A program made the translations under genes and the position numbers. A stretch of 64,000 bases of DNA. Source: Actinernus sp. WN-2022. Taxonomy: Eukaryota; Cnidaria; Anthozoa; Actiniaria; Actinernidae. The notes beneath the pieces were generated by a model. That model ran no database searches, was not told the origin of the DNA, and worked only from the letters and a program-made list of their open reading frames with translations. Positions within the stretch are counted from its first letter, which is position 1. Each line of letters starts with the position of its first letter. Where the stretch lies: NCBI GenBank assembly GCA_030867875.1, contig JAOWCC010000577.1, positions 94,779,740 through 94,843,739 on the forward strand, written 5' to 3'. Below, piece by piece: positions 10,758 through 21,897 of the stretch.

Positions 10758-10913
10758 CCTGGGTCAGGTTGTTCGAAGCAAGGGTAGCTTTATCCCTAGG
10801 ATAGCGCTAAATCTGTAATTGTATTCTGTACAGTATACCCTCGGGTTACCCTCGGGTTAGCGATTTAACCCCGGCGATAGCGATTACCCTTGCTTTGAAC
10901 AACCCGGCCCTGG
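10758..10913. mobile_element. TIR element upstream of insulin-like gene
   Basis: CCTGGGTCAGGTTGTTCGAA on the left and the inverse of CAACCCGGCCCTGG on the right share GGTTGTTC.AAGCAAGGGTA. The element is about 156 bp and non-coding. One end of the same family appears near 20950-20980. It sits just upstream of the insulin-like start, where the promoter or a 5' exon would be expected. Confidence 0.75.
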
Positions 10914-11159
10914 AATCCAGAGGCCTTATTTGGAAGAAAAACGCGGAGAGCGCGAGAAAGGAAAAACCTGAAGTGATAATCTCACTTCCGTGCCCATTTT
11001 GGTTCAGGTTTTGAACCAAGTCTCTGATTGGCTTCTTACACATTTGATATAACGACGATTTTTATTGGCTCGGAAATGTAGGCACAGAAGCGAGGTTGAT
11101 AACATGGTAGTGAGGTTCTCAATGGTCGCCGCATGGAACCAGAATATGGGTTCTCCCTT

Positions 11160-11296
11160 CATGTAGGCAGATATGAATTACTACCAAATTGTATTGTGTT
11201 CTATTGTATTGTGTATTTCGTTCTATTGTTCTGTATTGTGTTAATTCTATTGTATTTTGATAGAAATTCATGTGTTGCCTACATGAACAAGGGACC
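11160..11296. mobile_element. Hairpin with CTATTGTATTGTG core
   Basis: TTCATGTAGGCA near 11159-11170 is inverted near 11276-11287 (TGCCTACATGAA). Between the arms is a low-complexity run built of CTATTGTATTGTG-like units. It is probably a small degenerate TIR element. Confidence 0.5.
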
Positions 11297-11376
11297 ACCG
11301 GGGTATGACTACTCCAAATGGGAACTGGCAATTTCAAAATAATAAACTTTCTCATACTGGAAAACACCTTTGATTA

Positions 11377-11626
11377 GTATACATCTATTTCAAAATGTTG
11401 TCCTGGAAAAAAGGCAAACAAGCGACATTCCCAGACCGAAATGTCCAGCTTTGCGAAACGGATAAACTATACAGTGAAATTCGAAAATCGATTCGCATGA
11501 GGCCATTAATATTCGTTTTTGACCGAAAAACAAACTAATTCACCAGACTTTCAGCTACACCAACAATGCATTTCGGACTGGGAATGTCGCTTGTTCGGAC
11601 AACCTTTTTTGAAATAGCTGTATATC
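11377..11626. mobile_element. TIR element, about 250 bp
   Basis: Left arm GTATACATCTATTTCAAAA plus ACAAGCGACATTCCCAGACC, and the right arm from about 11567 to 11626, are inverted copies over about 60 bp with small indels. The interior is non-coding. Confidence 0.8.
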
Positions 11627-12110
11627 ACACGCGCTCACATGACTGGCTACTCAAACTCGGAATATGCAGCACTATAGCTATTCACTGTTTTTGGTCTCGT
11701 GCGCGAAGAATTCACTTGTTAATGGTTTTTTAAATTAATTTAAGGCTGGCTGTTTCATTTGTGTGGTATATATTAAAACAATTATTACCCTCAGTGTCGC
11801 CGGGTGACTAGCGGTGGATATTTACCGAGCCGCGAGGTTTATATCCACCATTGTTTATAGCCATAGGTTTTCCATATACAACGCACACTCTCATTGGCTG
11901 ATTCAGGGTCACGTGGTGTCACCAAAATCCAATGTATCCCGCGCGGGCAACAATTAATCGATTGTTGTCCGCCACGTGATCACATCGTGACAGAAGATTG
12001 GTGTGATGCGTCGCGAGCGCCACTGGCTAGCTAAAGGCGGGAAATATTTGTTTACCAAAACATCTAGATCTTCATCAAAAGCTGACGATTTTTCATCGAA
12101 AGAAAGCATT
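11627..12110. other. Spacer with short palindromes
   Basis: No gene is visible. It includes GGTGGATAT...ATATCCACC near 11812-11850 and two CACGTG motifs near 11912 and 11974. These are typical of TE-derived DNA but I could not bound an element. Confidence 0.4.
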
Positions 12111-12113
12111 CAA

Positions 12114-12245
12114 AATGGAACCAGCTCCAAAGAAACAATTTACATCTTTATCAAGCGCGAGAGTGAGAAATTGATAGTTAAAAGGGATGTAAGAAAGACA
12201 CAAAACGATACTAAAAATGACGTAGCGACGCTGGCAGCGTTTTGA
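12114..12245 (+). pseudogene. Possible 5' fragment of a tyrosine-recombinase (Crypton/KIAA1958-like) gene
   Basis: An ATG at 12114 opens MEPAPKKQFTSLSSARVRN and then stops. The neighbouring frame continues in register with KRDVRKTQNDTKNDVATL to a stop at 12245. The two halves together resemble the N-terminal region of coral tyrosine-recombinase-like proteins, separated by one frameshift. No catalytic domain follows. The resemblance is from memory and weak, and the piece may be another repeat-derived frame. Confidence 0.3.
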
Positions 12246-12793
12246 GTTGAAAAGTTGAAAAACCTCGCTCGTATCAGGTATAGTAAAACTTATGTCTATA
12301 TAACAAATCACTTAATGACTGTCCTCTCGGGAATCAGTGAGTTTTGTTTCCCCTCGATCCTTTAAATATACGAATTAAGATGTTTTGCTACCCAGTACAA
12401 CCACGTGATTGCATTCCTGCAAAAGGTCCATTATTAGCTATTCTGATGTAGGATGGCGAGTCGTTGCCGCCTTGTTGAAGCTGCATTGGGTATTTTACAA
12501 GGCAAGTTACTGTTAATAAACCACGAATTAAGATTATTTACTTCTGTTTGTAAACTTATCTATGTCATTATTTAATCTTCTCAAAATTATAATGATAGAA
12601 ATAGACAACATACCCTATGCATCCCTTGATTATAAGTAGACAATTAAACTCTAAAGGTGAGTGTCCAGACTTGACCAGGTTAAGGACGATGTTACTAAAG
12701 CTGCTTGTGAACATACCGCACCTTCAATATTTTATGCTCTAAGTAGCATGAATAGCAAAGGAAAGTAAAAGGTGTTTTTTTTGTTTTTTCCTT

Positions 12794-14014
12794 GTAATTT
12801 CATTAGCTGATAAAGTAAAGTCACTTTATTTATTTACAAGTTTACCACTAACATGTAACTCAGTAATCTTCCACATGGCCCTCTGTTGACTAAGTCCTAC
12901 GATACCACCAGATGTTTTTTTTATCCTATACGTTTCACGTATTTATAGCTACTTTACAAGTTAATCCCATAGAACTGTAAGTTTTATATATCATGAGTAA
13001 CTATAAACTATTTCTCGTAATTTCATTAGCTGATAAAGTAAAGTCACTTTATTTATTTACAAGTTTACCACTAACATGTAACTCAGTAATCTTCCACATG
13101 GCCCTCTGTTGACTAAGTCCTACGATACCACCAGATGTTTTTTTTATCCTATACGTTTCACGTATTATAGCTACTTTACAAGTTAATCCCATAGAACTGT
13201 AAGTTTTATATATCATGAGTAACTATAAACTATTTCTCGTAATTTCATTAGCTGATAAAGTAAAGTCACTTTATTTATTTACAAGTTTACCACTAACATG
13301 TAACTCAGTAATCTTCCACATGGCCCTCTGTTGACTAAGTCCTACGATACCACCAGATGTTTTTTTTATCCTATACGTTTCACGTATTATAGCTACTTTA
13401 CAAGTTAATCCCATAGAACTGTAAGTTTTATATATCATGAGTAACTATAAACTATTTCTCGTAATTTCATTAGCTGATAAAGTAAAGTCACTTTATTTAT
13501 TTACAAGTTTACCACTAACATGTAACTCAGTAATCTTCCACATGGCCCTCTGTTGACTAAGTCCTACGATACCACTAGATGTTTTTTTTATCCTATACGT
13601 TTCACGTATTATAGCTACTTTACAAGTTAATCCCATAGAACTGTAAGTTTTATATATCATGAGTAACTATAAACTATTTCTCGTAATTTCATTAGCTGAT
13701 AAAGTAAAGTCACTTTATTTATTTACAAGTTTACCACTAACATGTAACTCAGTAATCTTCCACATGGCCCTCTGTTGACTAAGTCCTACGATACCACTAG
13801 ATGTTTTTTTTATCCTATACGTTTCACGTATTATAGCTACTTTACAAGTTAATCCCATAGAACTGTAAGTTTTATATATCATGAGTAACTATAAACTATT
13901 TCTCGTAATTTCATTAGCTGATAAAGTAAAGTCACTTTATTTATTTACAAGTTTACCACTAACATGTAACTCAGTAATCTTCCACATGGCCCTCTGTTGA
14001 CTAAGTCCTACGAT
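12794..14014. repeat. 222-bp satellite, five full units plus a broken sixth
   Basis: Monomers start at 12794, 13017, 13239, 13461, 13683 and 13905. The first is 223 bp because of one extra T; the next four are exactly 222 bp. Copies are nearly identical. A CCAG/CTAG change separates units 1-3 from 4-6. The sixth unit stops at 14014 and resumes at 14663. The array does not encode a protein. Its homogeneity indicates recent amplification or gene conversion. Confidence 0.97.
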
Positions 14015-14662
14015 TTCACGTCCTGGTCAGAGAAGATGTGAAAGTCTAACCGTTTACTGTTGGATTATATAAAGGAAGCACCTTCTACTCAGTTATGTTA
14101 AGACCCTCGGTGTTGGTCCGACCGGGTTTTGAACCCTCGACCTCGCACGACAGACCGGCGCTTTGACACTGAGCTAACGGTGAGGGACTGGTGCCTAACC
14201 ACTGAGCTAACCGGGAGGGACTGGAGCCTAACCACTGAGCTAACCGTGAGGCGGTACTCAAACATTCAACAGAAAACCAACAAAATAATACAATAGATAA
14301 CTTTTGAAGTTTCAGTTTAGTTTTGATCAAATGAAATTAACTATTAAAGAAAATCGTATGAAAGTTTACGAAAGTTGTTCAAATATATGTCGCACTGACA
14401 TAATCAACTAAAGTTAATTAAGGTATGCTAACCGCCGTGGAAAGCGAGTACCAGCTGACGTTTCGACCGTTCGCCCTTCGTTAGAGCAAAAATATATGTA
14501 TTGACTGCGGAAATCTCAGACAGTACTTCAGGCATATTCAAGAACAATTGCATGTATCAGTGGATATGCTCATTGCCGCAGCCTATTCAGAGTTTAATGC
14601 CTCTTCAGCTTGGCTAATAGCGCAAGTAGTTTTCTACTCTAAAATGCCATGTGCTTTTTAAT
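14015..14662. mobile_element. 648-bp insertion splitting the last satellite monomer
   Basis: The sixth monomer is interrupted after CCTACGAT, and its second half restarts with ATACCACTAG at 14661. Only the dinucleotide AT is shared at both edges. The insert carries a tRNA-like region with three A boxes (14124-14244) and a GTTTCGACCGTTCGCC segment near 14460, but no coding capacity. Confidence 0.75.
14124..14244 (-). mobile_element. tRNA-like SINE head with triplicated A box
   Basis: The minus strand carries three copies of a TTAGCTCAGTGG-type RNA polymerase III A box at about 14244-14232, 14211-14199 and 14178-14168, spaced about 33 bp apart. One B box, GGTTCAAAACC, lies at 14134-14124. The T-stem pairs poorly, so this is a tRNA-derived SINE head rather than a functional tRNA gene. 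The tandem triplication of the A-box segment is unusual. Confidence 0.65.
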
Positions 14663-14773
14663 ACCACTAGATGTTTTTTTATCCTATACGTTTCACGTAT
14701 TATAGCTACTTTACAAGTTAATCCCATAAAACTGTAAGTTTTATATATCATGAGTAACTATAAACTATTTCTA
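14663..14773. repeat. Second half of the interrupted satellite monomer
   Basis: This continues the 222-bp monomer from its ATACCACTAG position to its end TAAACTATTTCT, with one T fewer in the T-tract and one A change (CATAAAACTG). It shows that the 648-bp insert entered a pre-existing array. Confidence 0.92.
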
Positions 14774-14833
14774 AACCGGCCTTAGGTCAAAGCTGGACAA
14801 AATATAATTAGCACAACCAAGCCACAATTGACT

Positions 14834-15399
14834 CCCGGGGGGGGTACTTACATGAAAAATGGGTATGTATGTGAGGCCAAGAGGCTGAAACCCTGACCCT
14901 GTTTGACTCAATCCGAGCTCCAAAACCCTGATTGCCCCCTTTTTGGGGAAAAAAAACCCTGAATGCCCCTTCTTTAAATTGTTTTCAAAACAAGGTCGGA
15001 TATATATCCCGGCCGGTATACCGCGTACTGGGATTGCATGCAAAATACGGAACATTTCAAGACGGGACGTGGCATTGGGTAAACAAATCAGCAGATGAAG
15101 TACATAGATAAGTACTGAAGTACGGGAACCTCAGTGCTTGCATGTGGGCAGGCGATCAAAATGCGGCAACAGAATGTCTTTTTTTGACAAAGTAGCTAAA
15201 AAAAAAACGAACTGCCTAAAAAATACTGAACCCCGACCCTGACCGCACCCAAATTATACTCAAATCCTGACCCTGATCTGCCCAAATCAGGCCCAAACCC
15301 TGACCCTACCTGCCCAAACGGAGCTCAAAACCCTGACCCACCCGGGCGGCACATACATAATACGTCACAAACAGGAGTACCCCCCCCCCCCCCCCCGGG
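14834..15399. mobile_element. hAT-like non-autonomous element with 8-bp target duplication
   Basis: The 566-bp element starts CCCGGGGGGGGTACT and ends with the inverse (GAGTAC, C-tract, GGG). It is flanked on both sides by AATTGACT (14826-14833 and 15400-15407). An 8-bp duplication is the hallmark of hAT transposases. The interior is non-coding, with many AACCCTGACCCTG-like phrases, so it depends on a transposase elsewhere. Confidence 0.9.
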
Positions 15400-15407
15400 A
15401 ATTGACT

Positions 15408-16240
15408 AATGGCAAACTCGCGATCAGATTGGCTACACAACCGCCAAAAGCCGATATCGACCGAGAGGTGGTACTTCGAAGAACGAGCTTACAAAAACCA
15501 TCTACAAATATTGTAGTATTTTTATATTAGGGCGCGTTTTGGGAGACATATTCGATTCCGCGCCGAGTATTCCGAAAAAAGAATACACCGAAAAACCAAT
15601 GTTGTTTACATTAGAAAGCACACAAATAAATTCCCAAAGGATGAACTAAAAGCACAACTACTCTCTGCATTTTAGAGGAAGGATATCTGCAGGATTTCGA
15701 GGTATTCGCATTTCTGAAGAGCCGGAATAGGCCCAAAGAAACGCGCCCTTAATAGTCGATGACTGAAGGAGCTTCATTGACTTGAAGCGATTGGTCTGAT
15801 AAGGAAGGCGTCTGTTCTCAGAACTGGTTCAGGACAGGCTGGTTCTTCAACTTCGTTCTCGGCCTTATATTTGTTTTAATAACATCAGATTTCACGAGCA
15901 ACTATCAGCAGACAGTTCCTCAGTTCCTCAACAGGCAGAGGACGAACCACACTATCACGTCACGTGATCGCTATTGGCCAATGAGAGCGCGCCAAAATTT
16001 TGTGTTGAACTGCGTGACAACAAGTCATTCCAAGCGGGATCGGAGAAGTCGAATTGTTTTAGTCGAACCATTCCAATTTTATCATTTGACGCTTTCCACT
16101 AAATTCGGCTTGTTTGGACGGCATGGGCTGGTTCAGTGGTTGTTACAAAGGAAATGGGATAAATCAAGATAGCATAAGTAAGAGAGGGAATATTGTAGCA
16201 CGCGGTGTGCGATGATAATGTCGAATAAAATCTAATTTTA
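15408..16240. other. Spacer
   Basis: No gene is supported. There is a CACGTGATCGCTATTGGCCA segment near 15961. Short open frames on both strands have no recognisable motif. Confidence 0.4.
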
Positions 16241-16385
16241 GTAACCGGAAGCAGCTGAAGCAAACTGCGCGAGCGCACGACAACAATCTCATGGCGCGAA
16301 ATTAAAAGGGCGGGAAAATATTTTCCCGCCATGAGATCGTTGTCGCGCGCCCACGCACTTGTTCAGTTCAGCTGCTTCCGGTTAC
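16241..16385. mobile_element. Fold-back hairpin, about 145 bp
   Basis: GTAACCGGAAGCAGCTGAA at the left is inverted at the right (CAGCTGCTTCCGGTTAC). Matching continues inward with small gaps to a perfect centre, GGCGGGAAAATATTTTCCCG. Such a near-continuous palindrome would extrude as a hairpin. Confidence 0.85.
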
Positions 16386-18290
16386 TACTGACTAGACAGT
16401 TCTCCTCCCTACTAGTTTTAAGAACATCAGTCAAATCCCAAGGAAATCACGCGGCGGCCATCTAATGTCCGTCTAGCCGGTTAAACAGGTTTTAGAACGA
16501 GTCTGGACAGGTATTAACAATTTATGGTATTATTCAAGATGGCCGCCGCGCATGAGAAAGGTATATTGTTATAATAGCGTCCTCGAGCAGGCGTTCTAAA
16601 ACTTCCACTTAATATTTTAATTCTCCAGCACGGATAGTCTATAAGTAACGACAACACATACTATTCTATTCTTATAGATATGTTTCAATACTATTTCACA
16701 TCTGTGTCAGTTATAGAGGTTAATGTGTGATATCACAGGAAGCCAACAAAAGGCTTTTTCCTTGTGAATGGAACAATTTCTGATGTATACAAGACATTTG
16801 GTAAAATCACTGATATAAAGGCCAAATATAACATGGATGTGTAGAAAAAAGTTATTATCTCTGCCAGCACGTTTTTGTATAATAAATGAGGCCTCCTGTT
16901 ACATCACATAATTAGCATATTGGAAAGAGAAACCTCTATAACTCATAATCTCGACATTCAAATCAAGAAATATTCTATTATTCAACTATTTACTTGATGG
17001 AGAATCGATTATAATGATAAAATAAATTGGGCCCATAGACACTTTAATAGAGATGTCTGTATCTTTGTATACAAAATTTATATATCGCCGATAAAATCGC
17101 AAATCGTATTTAACCGCAATATATCATGGCAATCTATTTTAAGACACTTTCAACGAAATATCGATTTGTCTCCTTAAAATTAGTATTTATGCTTTCAAAA
17201 TATAAAACCACAATCAAATGGCATTGGCAATCTTAATTGTAAATCAATCTTAATTCTAAAGTGTCGTCCAAATATATTTACGTTCGCTGATACCATTCTA
17301 CGTTAATGATTGCACATCATTACGCTTTAATTACGTTTTTATTACGTTTCTAGCCGCAAGTCCATAAGCACTTCCCAAGCTGTCAGAACGTTTGACTTCC
17401 TTTTAAGTAACTTGACAAACAGTGATAGCCAACTTATTCGATTCGGTTTTGAGAGGCTTGTCCTATAAAATAACTTTAGCGTTATTTTTTAATTCTTACA
17501 AATGTTTGTCCCGCATGACAATCTCGCCGAAAGCGAAGACTACAATAGAATGGAAAATGAAACTCGTAAAATGTATACATTATTAGAAAGAAAACGAATT
17601 TGACAAAGAAAATGCGTAGGTAACGAGGCAACAGCTCCGCCGTATAAATTCCAATTATTGATATCATATGAAAGAGGGATTTTTATTGAGCACTTTTAAC
17701 TCGACCGCTAGTGCTAAGCCCCAATAGTCGCACGACAGCTCCTACACGAGGTGGGCTGTATGTAATGTTAGGGTTTGTGGTACTCATGAAAGATTGACGA
17801 AGGAAAGAAACACACGAAACCAGCTGTTGTTCAAGCTTAATCTATATAAAGAACCCGGTTTTACGGTTTCATAAACTGGATAGAACTTGCGTGAAACTAT
17901 ATCACTATATTAGCTCACATGAAACGCATATATCACGACCGATATTTGAAAAAATATGTATATCATATCTGATGATTTCGAAGCAAATGCCGCCCACACA
18001 GACTTTTACCTTTGTCTCTTAAATGTGAGCCACGTTGATTAAAATTCCAATCGTACGACTTCGAGGTTTTTCCTCTTTACACAATGTTTGCTTCCTTTTT
18101 TATATACTTTGTCCGATTTCTACTCAATTTATATCTGACAACAAAATAACGATGTTCGCCGCGTCTGATTATCCCGTATCATCCCACCCGAACCTCGAAG
18201 TTCTTTGTTATAGGTCAAACAGTCTGAAGAAACTTAATTAGTATACTCTACTTCAATTCTTGCAATGTATTGAAAATTAATACTATTACA
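16386..18290. other. Long AT-rich stretch without a recognisable gene
   Basis: I examined both strands for exon-like frames, TIRs and tandem repeats. Only a pair of GCGGCGGCCATCT-type sequences in inverse orientation (about 16452 and 16540) stands out. Short open frames at 17482-17667 and 18035-18241 show no family motif and are not annotated. Confidence 0.4.
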
Positions 18291-18295
18291 AAGAC

Positions 18296-18470
18296 ACTTA
18301 GCTTTTACCACCTTATGTGACAGAGCCTTTGTGGCTGCTGTGGACCAGCCTTCCAGTAGAACTTATAAACATTGTATATCAATGCATTTAAAAAGTCACT
18401 TAAGACAGAACGTTTTACATATTTATTTTTTTAGGCTAGAGATGCAACAGATCTAGGCTTGTTGTAGCTT
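18296..18470 (+). pseudogene. LINE C-terminal remnant
   Basis: DRAFVAAVDQP, then in the neighbouring frame LW.SLPVEL, then a KSHLRQ-like block reproduce the order seen at the end of many non-LTR retrotransposon proteins (DRAFS.AAP.LWNSLP...FK..LK). Two frameshifts break it. It is a short, old fragment. Confidence 0.5.
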
Positions 18471-18533
18471 AATTGTAACGCGCATATTTAAAAATATTTA
18501 TTGTAATATGCGAGATATCAGTACATATGCATA

Positions 18534-18848
18534 TTATTATTATAGTACACCATCACGCTCACTTGAGCAATTGTCATATTATTCTTAAAGGCATATATAA
18601 TCTGAATTGAAAAAAACTAGTTTAAATAACTCTTGTTGCTTAAAACATACCGATTGTCGTATCGTTCGAGCGTGTTACGTTTGCCCAAATTTATTATTAT
18701 AGTACACCATCACACTCACACTTGAGCAATTGTCATATTATTCTTAAAGGCCTATATAATCTGAATTTAAAAAAATATATTTTAAATAACTATTGCTTAA
18801 AACCGGATACCGATTGTCGTATCGCTCGAGCGTGTTTGACCCAAATTT
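18534..18848. repeat. Two-copy tandem duplication, about 157 bp each
   Basis: The segment from TATTATTATAGTACACCATC to the end of CGAGCGTGTT...CCCAAATTT at 18534-18691 is repeated at 18692-18848 with scattered substitutions and small indels. It is non-coding and moderately old. Confidence 0.88.
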
Positions 18849-19680
18849 CAAGTTTTAGTTGATTATATGCGTTATTCTGGCCTTTGCTAGCAGTTAAGGA
18901 AATAAATATATATTTCTCGTTACACTTAAAAGTTGTCTAACTTGCTCGTAAGCATTATGGCACATGCAGTTCTAATGTACCAAGTTGAATATAAATGGTA
19001 TTTTGCTTGCTTTCGCTTACTTAAAACTGAAAAACAAGTTGTTTTCGGTAAAGACATTAAACTTAGCATACCTTCTCTCAGTTCGGAAATGATCTTGACC
19101 CAAAGAAAGTCTGTCCGATCCGCTTTGCTCCTTCGGTCGAGATAGTGGTTTCACTTCTGATCCTGAGAATTTTAATGTCTCCTATTATCTTCCAATCCCC
19201 GCCTTATACTAATTTTACATGAATCTGATATGCATCAAGATATTTCACTTATTGCATACGAAACGAAAGCATGGTTTTAGAAGGGATTTGACGTGTTAGT
19301 AATGCAAAGTATAGTGATTACGGATCCGTAATTACAAGATTAAAACACGAGTATAATTTATCATAAAGCTGATCAGAGGGAGTGAACCATATTAGTAGTG
19401 TATGCGTTAACACTTACATAGGCCAGTGGTGGTAGAACAAAGAAACATGCATGCTTCATCGATACTCCGTATTTACACAAACTTGTTATCGTGTTTATCT
19501 TAAAACAACCAACCCACTGTATTCATCAACGAATAAAAAAGCACGGCTGGATTCCACTTTTGCGTATTTCTTTACGTCCGCAACACGTGCGTCAAAAAAA
19601 CGTCAGTAAACAATTCCCACTGTAGCGTTTAGAGTTCGTAAATGAAAATGCCGCAATCATTTTTACCTATAATTTTAAAA
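18849..19680. other. Spacer
   Basis: Nothing recognisable. The open frame at 18933-19145 has no motif and ends without a good donor, so I leave it out. Confidence 0.4.
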
Positions 19681-20180
19681 CGGGTTTACGCGCGGAGAAA
19701 AAACAAATTTGGTGTCTTTATTTTCACGCGTTTTACTGTCCGATTCACATGACAAGCATTTTGGGCACGGCACTCCTGCCTTGGGCACGGCACTCCTGCC
19801 TTGGGCACGGCACTCCTGCCTTGGGCACGGCACTCCTGCCTTGGGCACGGCACTCCTGCCTTGGGCACGGCACTCCTGCCTTGGGCACGGCACTCCTGCC
19901 TTGGGCACGGCACTCCTGCCTTGGGCACGGCACTCCTGCCTTGGGCACGGCACTCCTGCCTTGGGCACGGCACTCCTGCCTTGGGCACGGCACTCCTGCC
20001 TTGGGCACGGTCATCCTACGTTGGACACGGTACTCCCAAACTACCTTTTCACAGGGTCTCAGCCAACCGCGTACCCGGAACATTTCCATTTACACCGATA
20101 AAAACAGGAAGTGCCGTGCCGATATATAATTCAGTTTTGGCACGCGTATCTAAAATTGTCGTGCTTGTCCTTTAAACCGC
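19681..20180. mobile_element. TIR element carrying 20-bp tandem repeat, copy 2
   Basis: The ends (GGGTTTACGCGCGG on the left, the inverse of TTTAAACCGCCGGG on the right) match the element at 6183-6497. The internal array has 12 perfect copies of TTGGGCACGGCACTCCTGCC from 19761 to 20000, then two degenerate ones. The right part (CTACCTTTTCACAGGGTCTC, GCGTACCCGGAACATTTCC) is also shared with copy 1. Cyclic open frames in several registers on both strands (about 97-130 codons) are by-products of the 20-bp period. Confidence 0.85.
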
Positions 20181-20440
20181 CGGGATTGAGGTAGAGAAAA
20201 TCGACGCGACAGCGGAAACACACCTTTTCGCTCACGTTCTCTAAGGGATGAGGTCAAAACAATGGTACTCTGACGGGACCCAATTTTGAGTTGTACCCGG
20301 AACCCACCACCTATTTTGGCAAAATCTAGATTTTTGACCACAAATATCTTCTTGAATAAAATACTTATTGAAGAAATAACTATATTTCTAGTTTCTACAG
20401 GCAGAGAGGAACGTATGTCTGTATTAAAATCAGGTATCCC

Positions 20441-20539
20441 CAGGGACGGCGGAGACGGGGGGGGGGGCTTTTTTTCCAAAACATTTTTTGCCTAGTTACT
20501 TCTCAATTCCCCCCCCCCCCCCCCACACACTTTTTTAAG

Positions 20540-20570
<31 letters not shown>

Positions 20571-20592
20571 ACTCCGCCGCCCCTGATTCCTA
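20441..20592. mobile_element. Short TIR element made largely of G and C tracts
   Basis: CAGGGACGGCGGAGACGGGG at the left and the inverse of CCCCACTCCGCCGCCCCTG at the right form hAT-style ends. Between them are a G-tract, C-tracts of about 17 and over 30 bases, and TTGCCTAGTTACTTCTCAAT. That last segment also occurs in inverse orientation near 34396, so a second fragment exists. The target duplication is unclear. Assembly across such tracts is unreliable. Confidence 0.6.
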
Positions 20593-21118
20593 TCCCAACG
20601 CGAGAAAATCATCGAAAAAAGTGGTAGGGGTATTACCCGCCATCCACCACCTCCCCTGACAAAATTGGGTACCATTCGAAACTCCATTGTTTTGACCTCT
20701 TCCCTAAATTACAATTACACGTTCTCTAGTTTTTTTTAAGACAACAGCCAAAATGTGTGCGCCTCCATGCATTTTAACATTCAGTTATTATATTTAGTGT
20801 TATTAACTTTATTCTATAAACTACAGTTACAAGGATTTCCAGCACTGAGAAATATCGTATCTAGATCTGAACACACGTAACCATACGATAATTTTACGTG
20901 TGTGGACATCGCCTTTCAGCCAATCAGCGATTTCCACGTAACATGCTTACCCTTGATTGCTTCGAACAACCGGGCCCAGGTCCAAGTATTGGTGCATGGG
21001 TCGCACTGGCGGCCACATTTTCTTCTTTTGTTCCTACCAACAAAGATGGCCGCTACGCTTTTGTGATTGTATTCCTTAGGAATGATTGCAACCCAAGAAT
21101 TGTTTATAAAATAAATAA
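20593..21118. other. Spacer with repeat end
   Basis: No gene is supported. The stretch near 20950-20985 matches one end of the TIR family at 10758-10913. A 137-codon frame from 20898 runs through that repeat end and the hairpin at 21119 and is not credible as a protein. Confidence 0.45.
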
Positions 21119-21238
21119 AATAATACATGGATGGCTTAGAGATATGGAATTTATCTTCGTTTCGCTGCGCTCACTCGTGAGATATCGAGTTGAACACTCG
21201 AAGGTAAATTCCATATATCCGCGCGCCGATGTATTATT
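21119..21238. mobile_element. TIR hairpin element, 120 bp
   Basis: AATAATACAT is at both ends in inverse orientation, and the inner arms GATATGGAATTTATCTTCG and CGAAGGTAAATTCCATAT pair. It is a compact fold-back MITE. Confidence 0.8.
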
Positions 21239-21753
21239 CTCTATAAAAAAGTATTTTTGCCATCGTCCAAGGCTAAGGTTGCCATCCTGGTTTCTTATAG
21301 GGGCTAGCTAGGACCAGCAGCATTGTTGTCGATATGCAAAACAGTCTCTAGGGTTTACAATACAATGAAGATAGTCCTAGTGTTAGGGTAAACCTCCCTT
21401 CACTGGTAAACAGGCCCTTAAAGTCCCTAAAGTATCGATCAAGTGTATGCCGTGCACATTCTAAGGCTTATCACACTACCCACTATGAACACCCGAGTAT
21501 ATTATAGCATATATTCGTCATAGTTTCATGATTTTGATTGAAATTGTGGTTTATATTTTCGCTAATCGAACTACATAGAAAATGGAATAAAACACTAATC
21601 AGCAAAATGATTGTAATTTTATTTACATAAAAGTGGTAAAGTGATTGGATCGGTTGTTTCGTCTTAAAATATTTGGGTCGTTTATGATTTAGCCCAAGTG
21701 TTTGCGAATAGAAATCAAACCACATTTGTGAAACAGGATCGAACCGTATAAAG
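21239..21753. other. Spacer
   Basis: Nothing recognisable. The minus-strand frame at 21483-21725 lacks any motif. Confidence 0.4.
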
Positions 21754-21897
21754 GAGATTAAAATGACGGTTTTTAATACAATTGATCAGACCCGTTTCAA
21801 ACATGTTAATGTATGAGCCATAACAATTCGGCAGATGAAAAACTCGATCCTGATTTGAAACGGGTCTCACATAGTCAAGTTCGTCATTTTGAATCTC
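21754..21897. mobile_element. TIR element, 144 bp
   Basis: GAGATTAAAATGACGGTTTT and the inverse of its right end pair, with a second matched block CAGACCCGTTTCAAA further in. It is non-coding. Confidence 0.75.

Noticed and set aside
19675..20175. Overlapping open frames of 97-130 codons on both strands
   Set aside because: All are readings of the 20-bp TTGGGCACGGCACTCCTGCC array in different registers.
20898..21311. 137-codon plus-strand frame as a gene
   Set aside because: It runs through the end of one TIR family and a whole 120-bp hairpin element; no protein motif.
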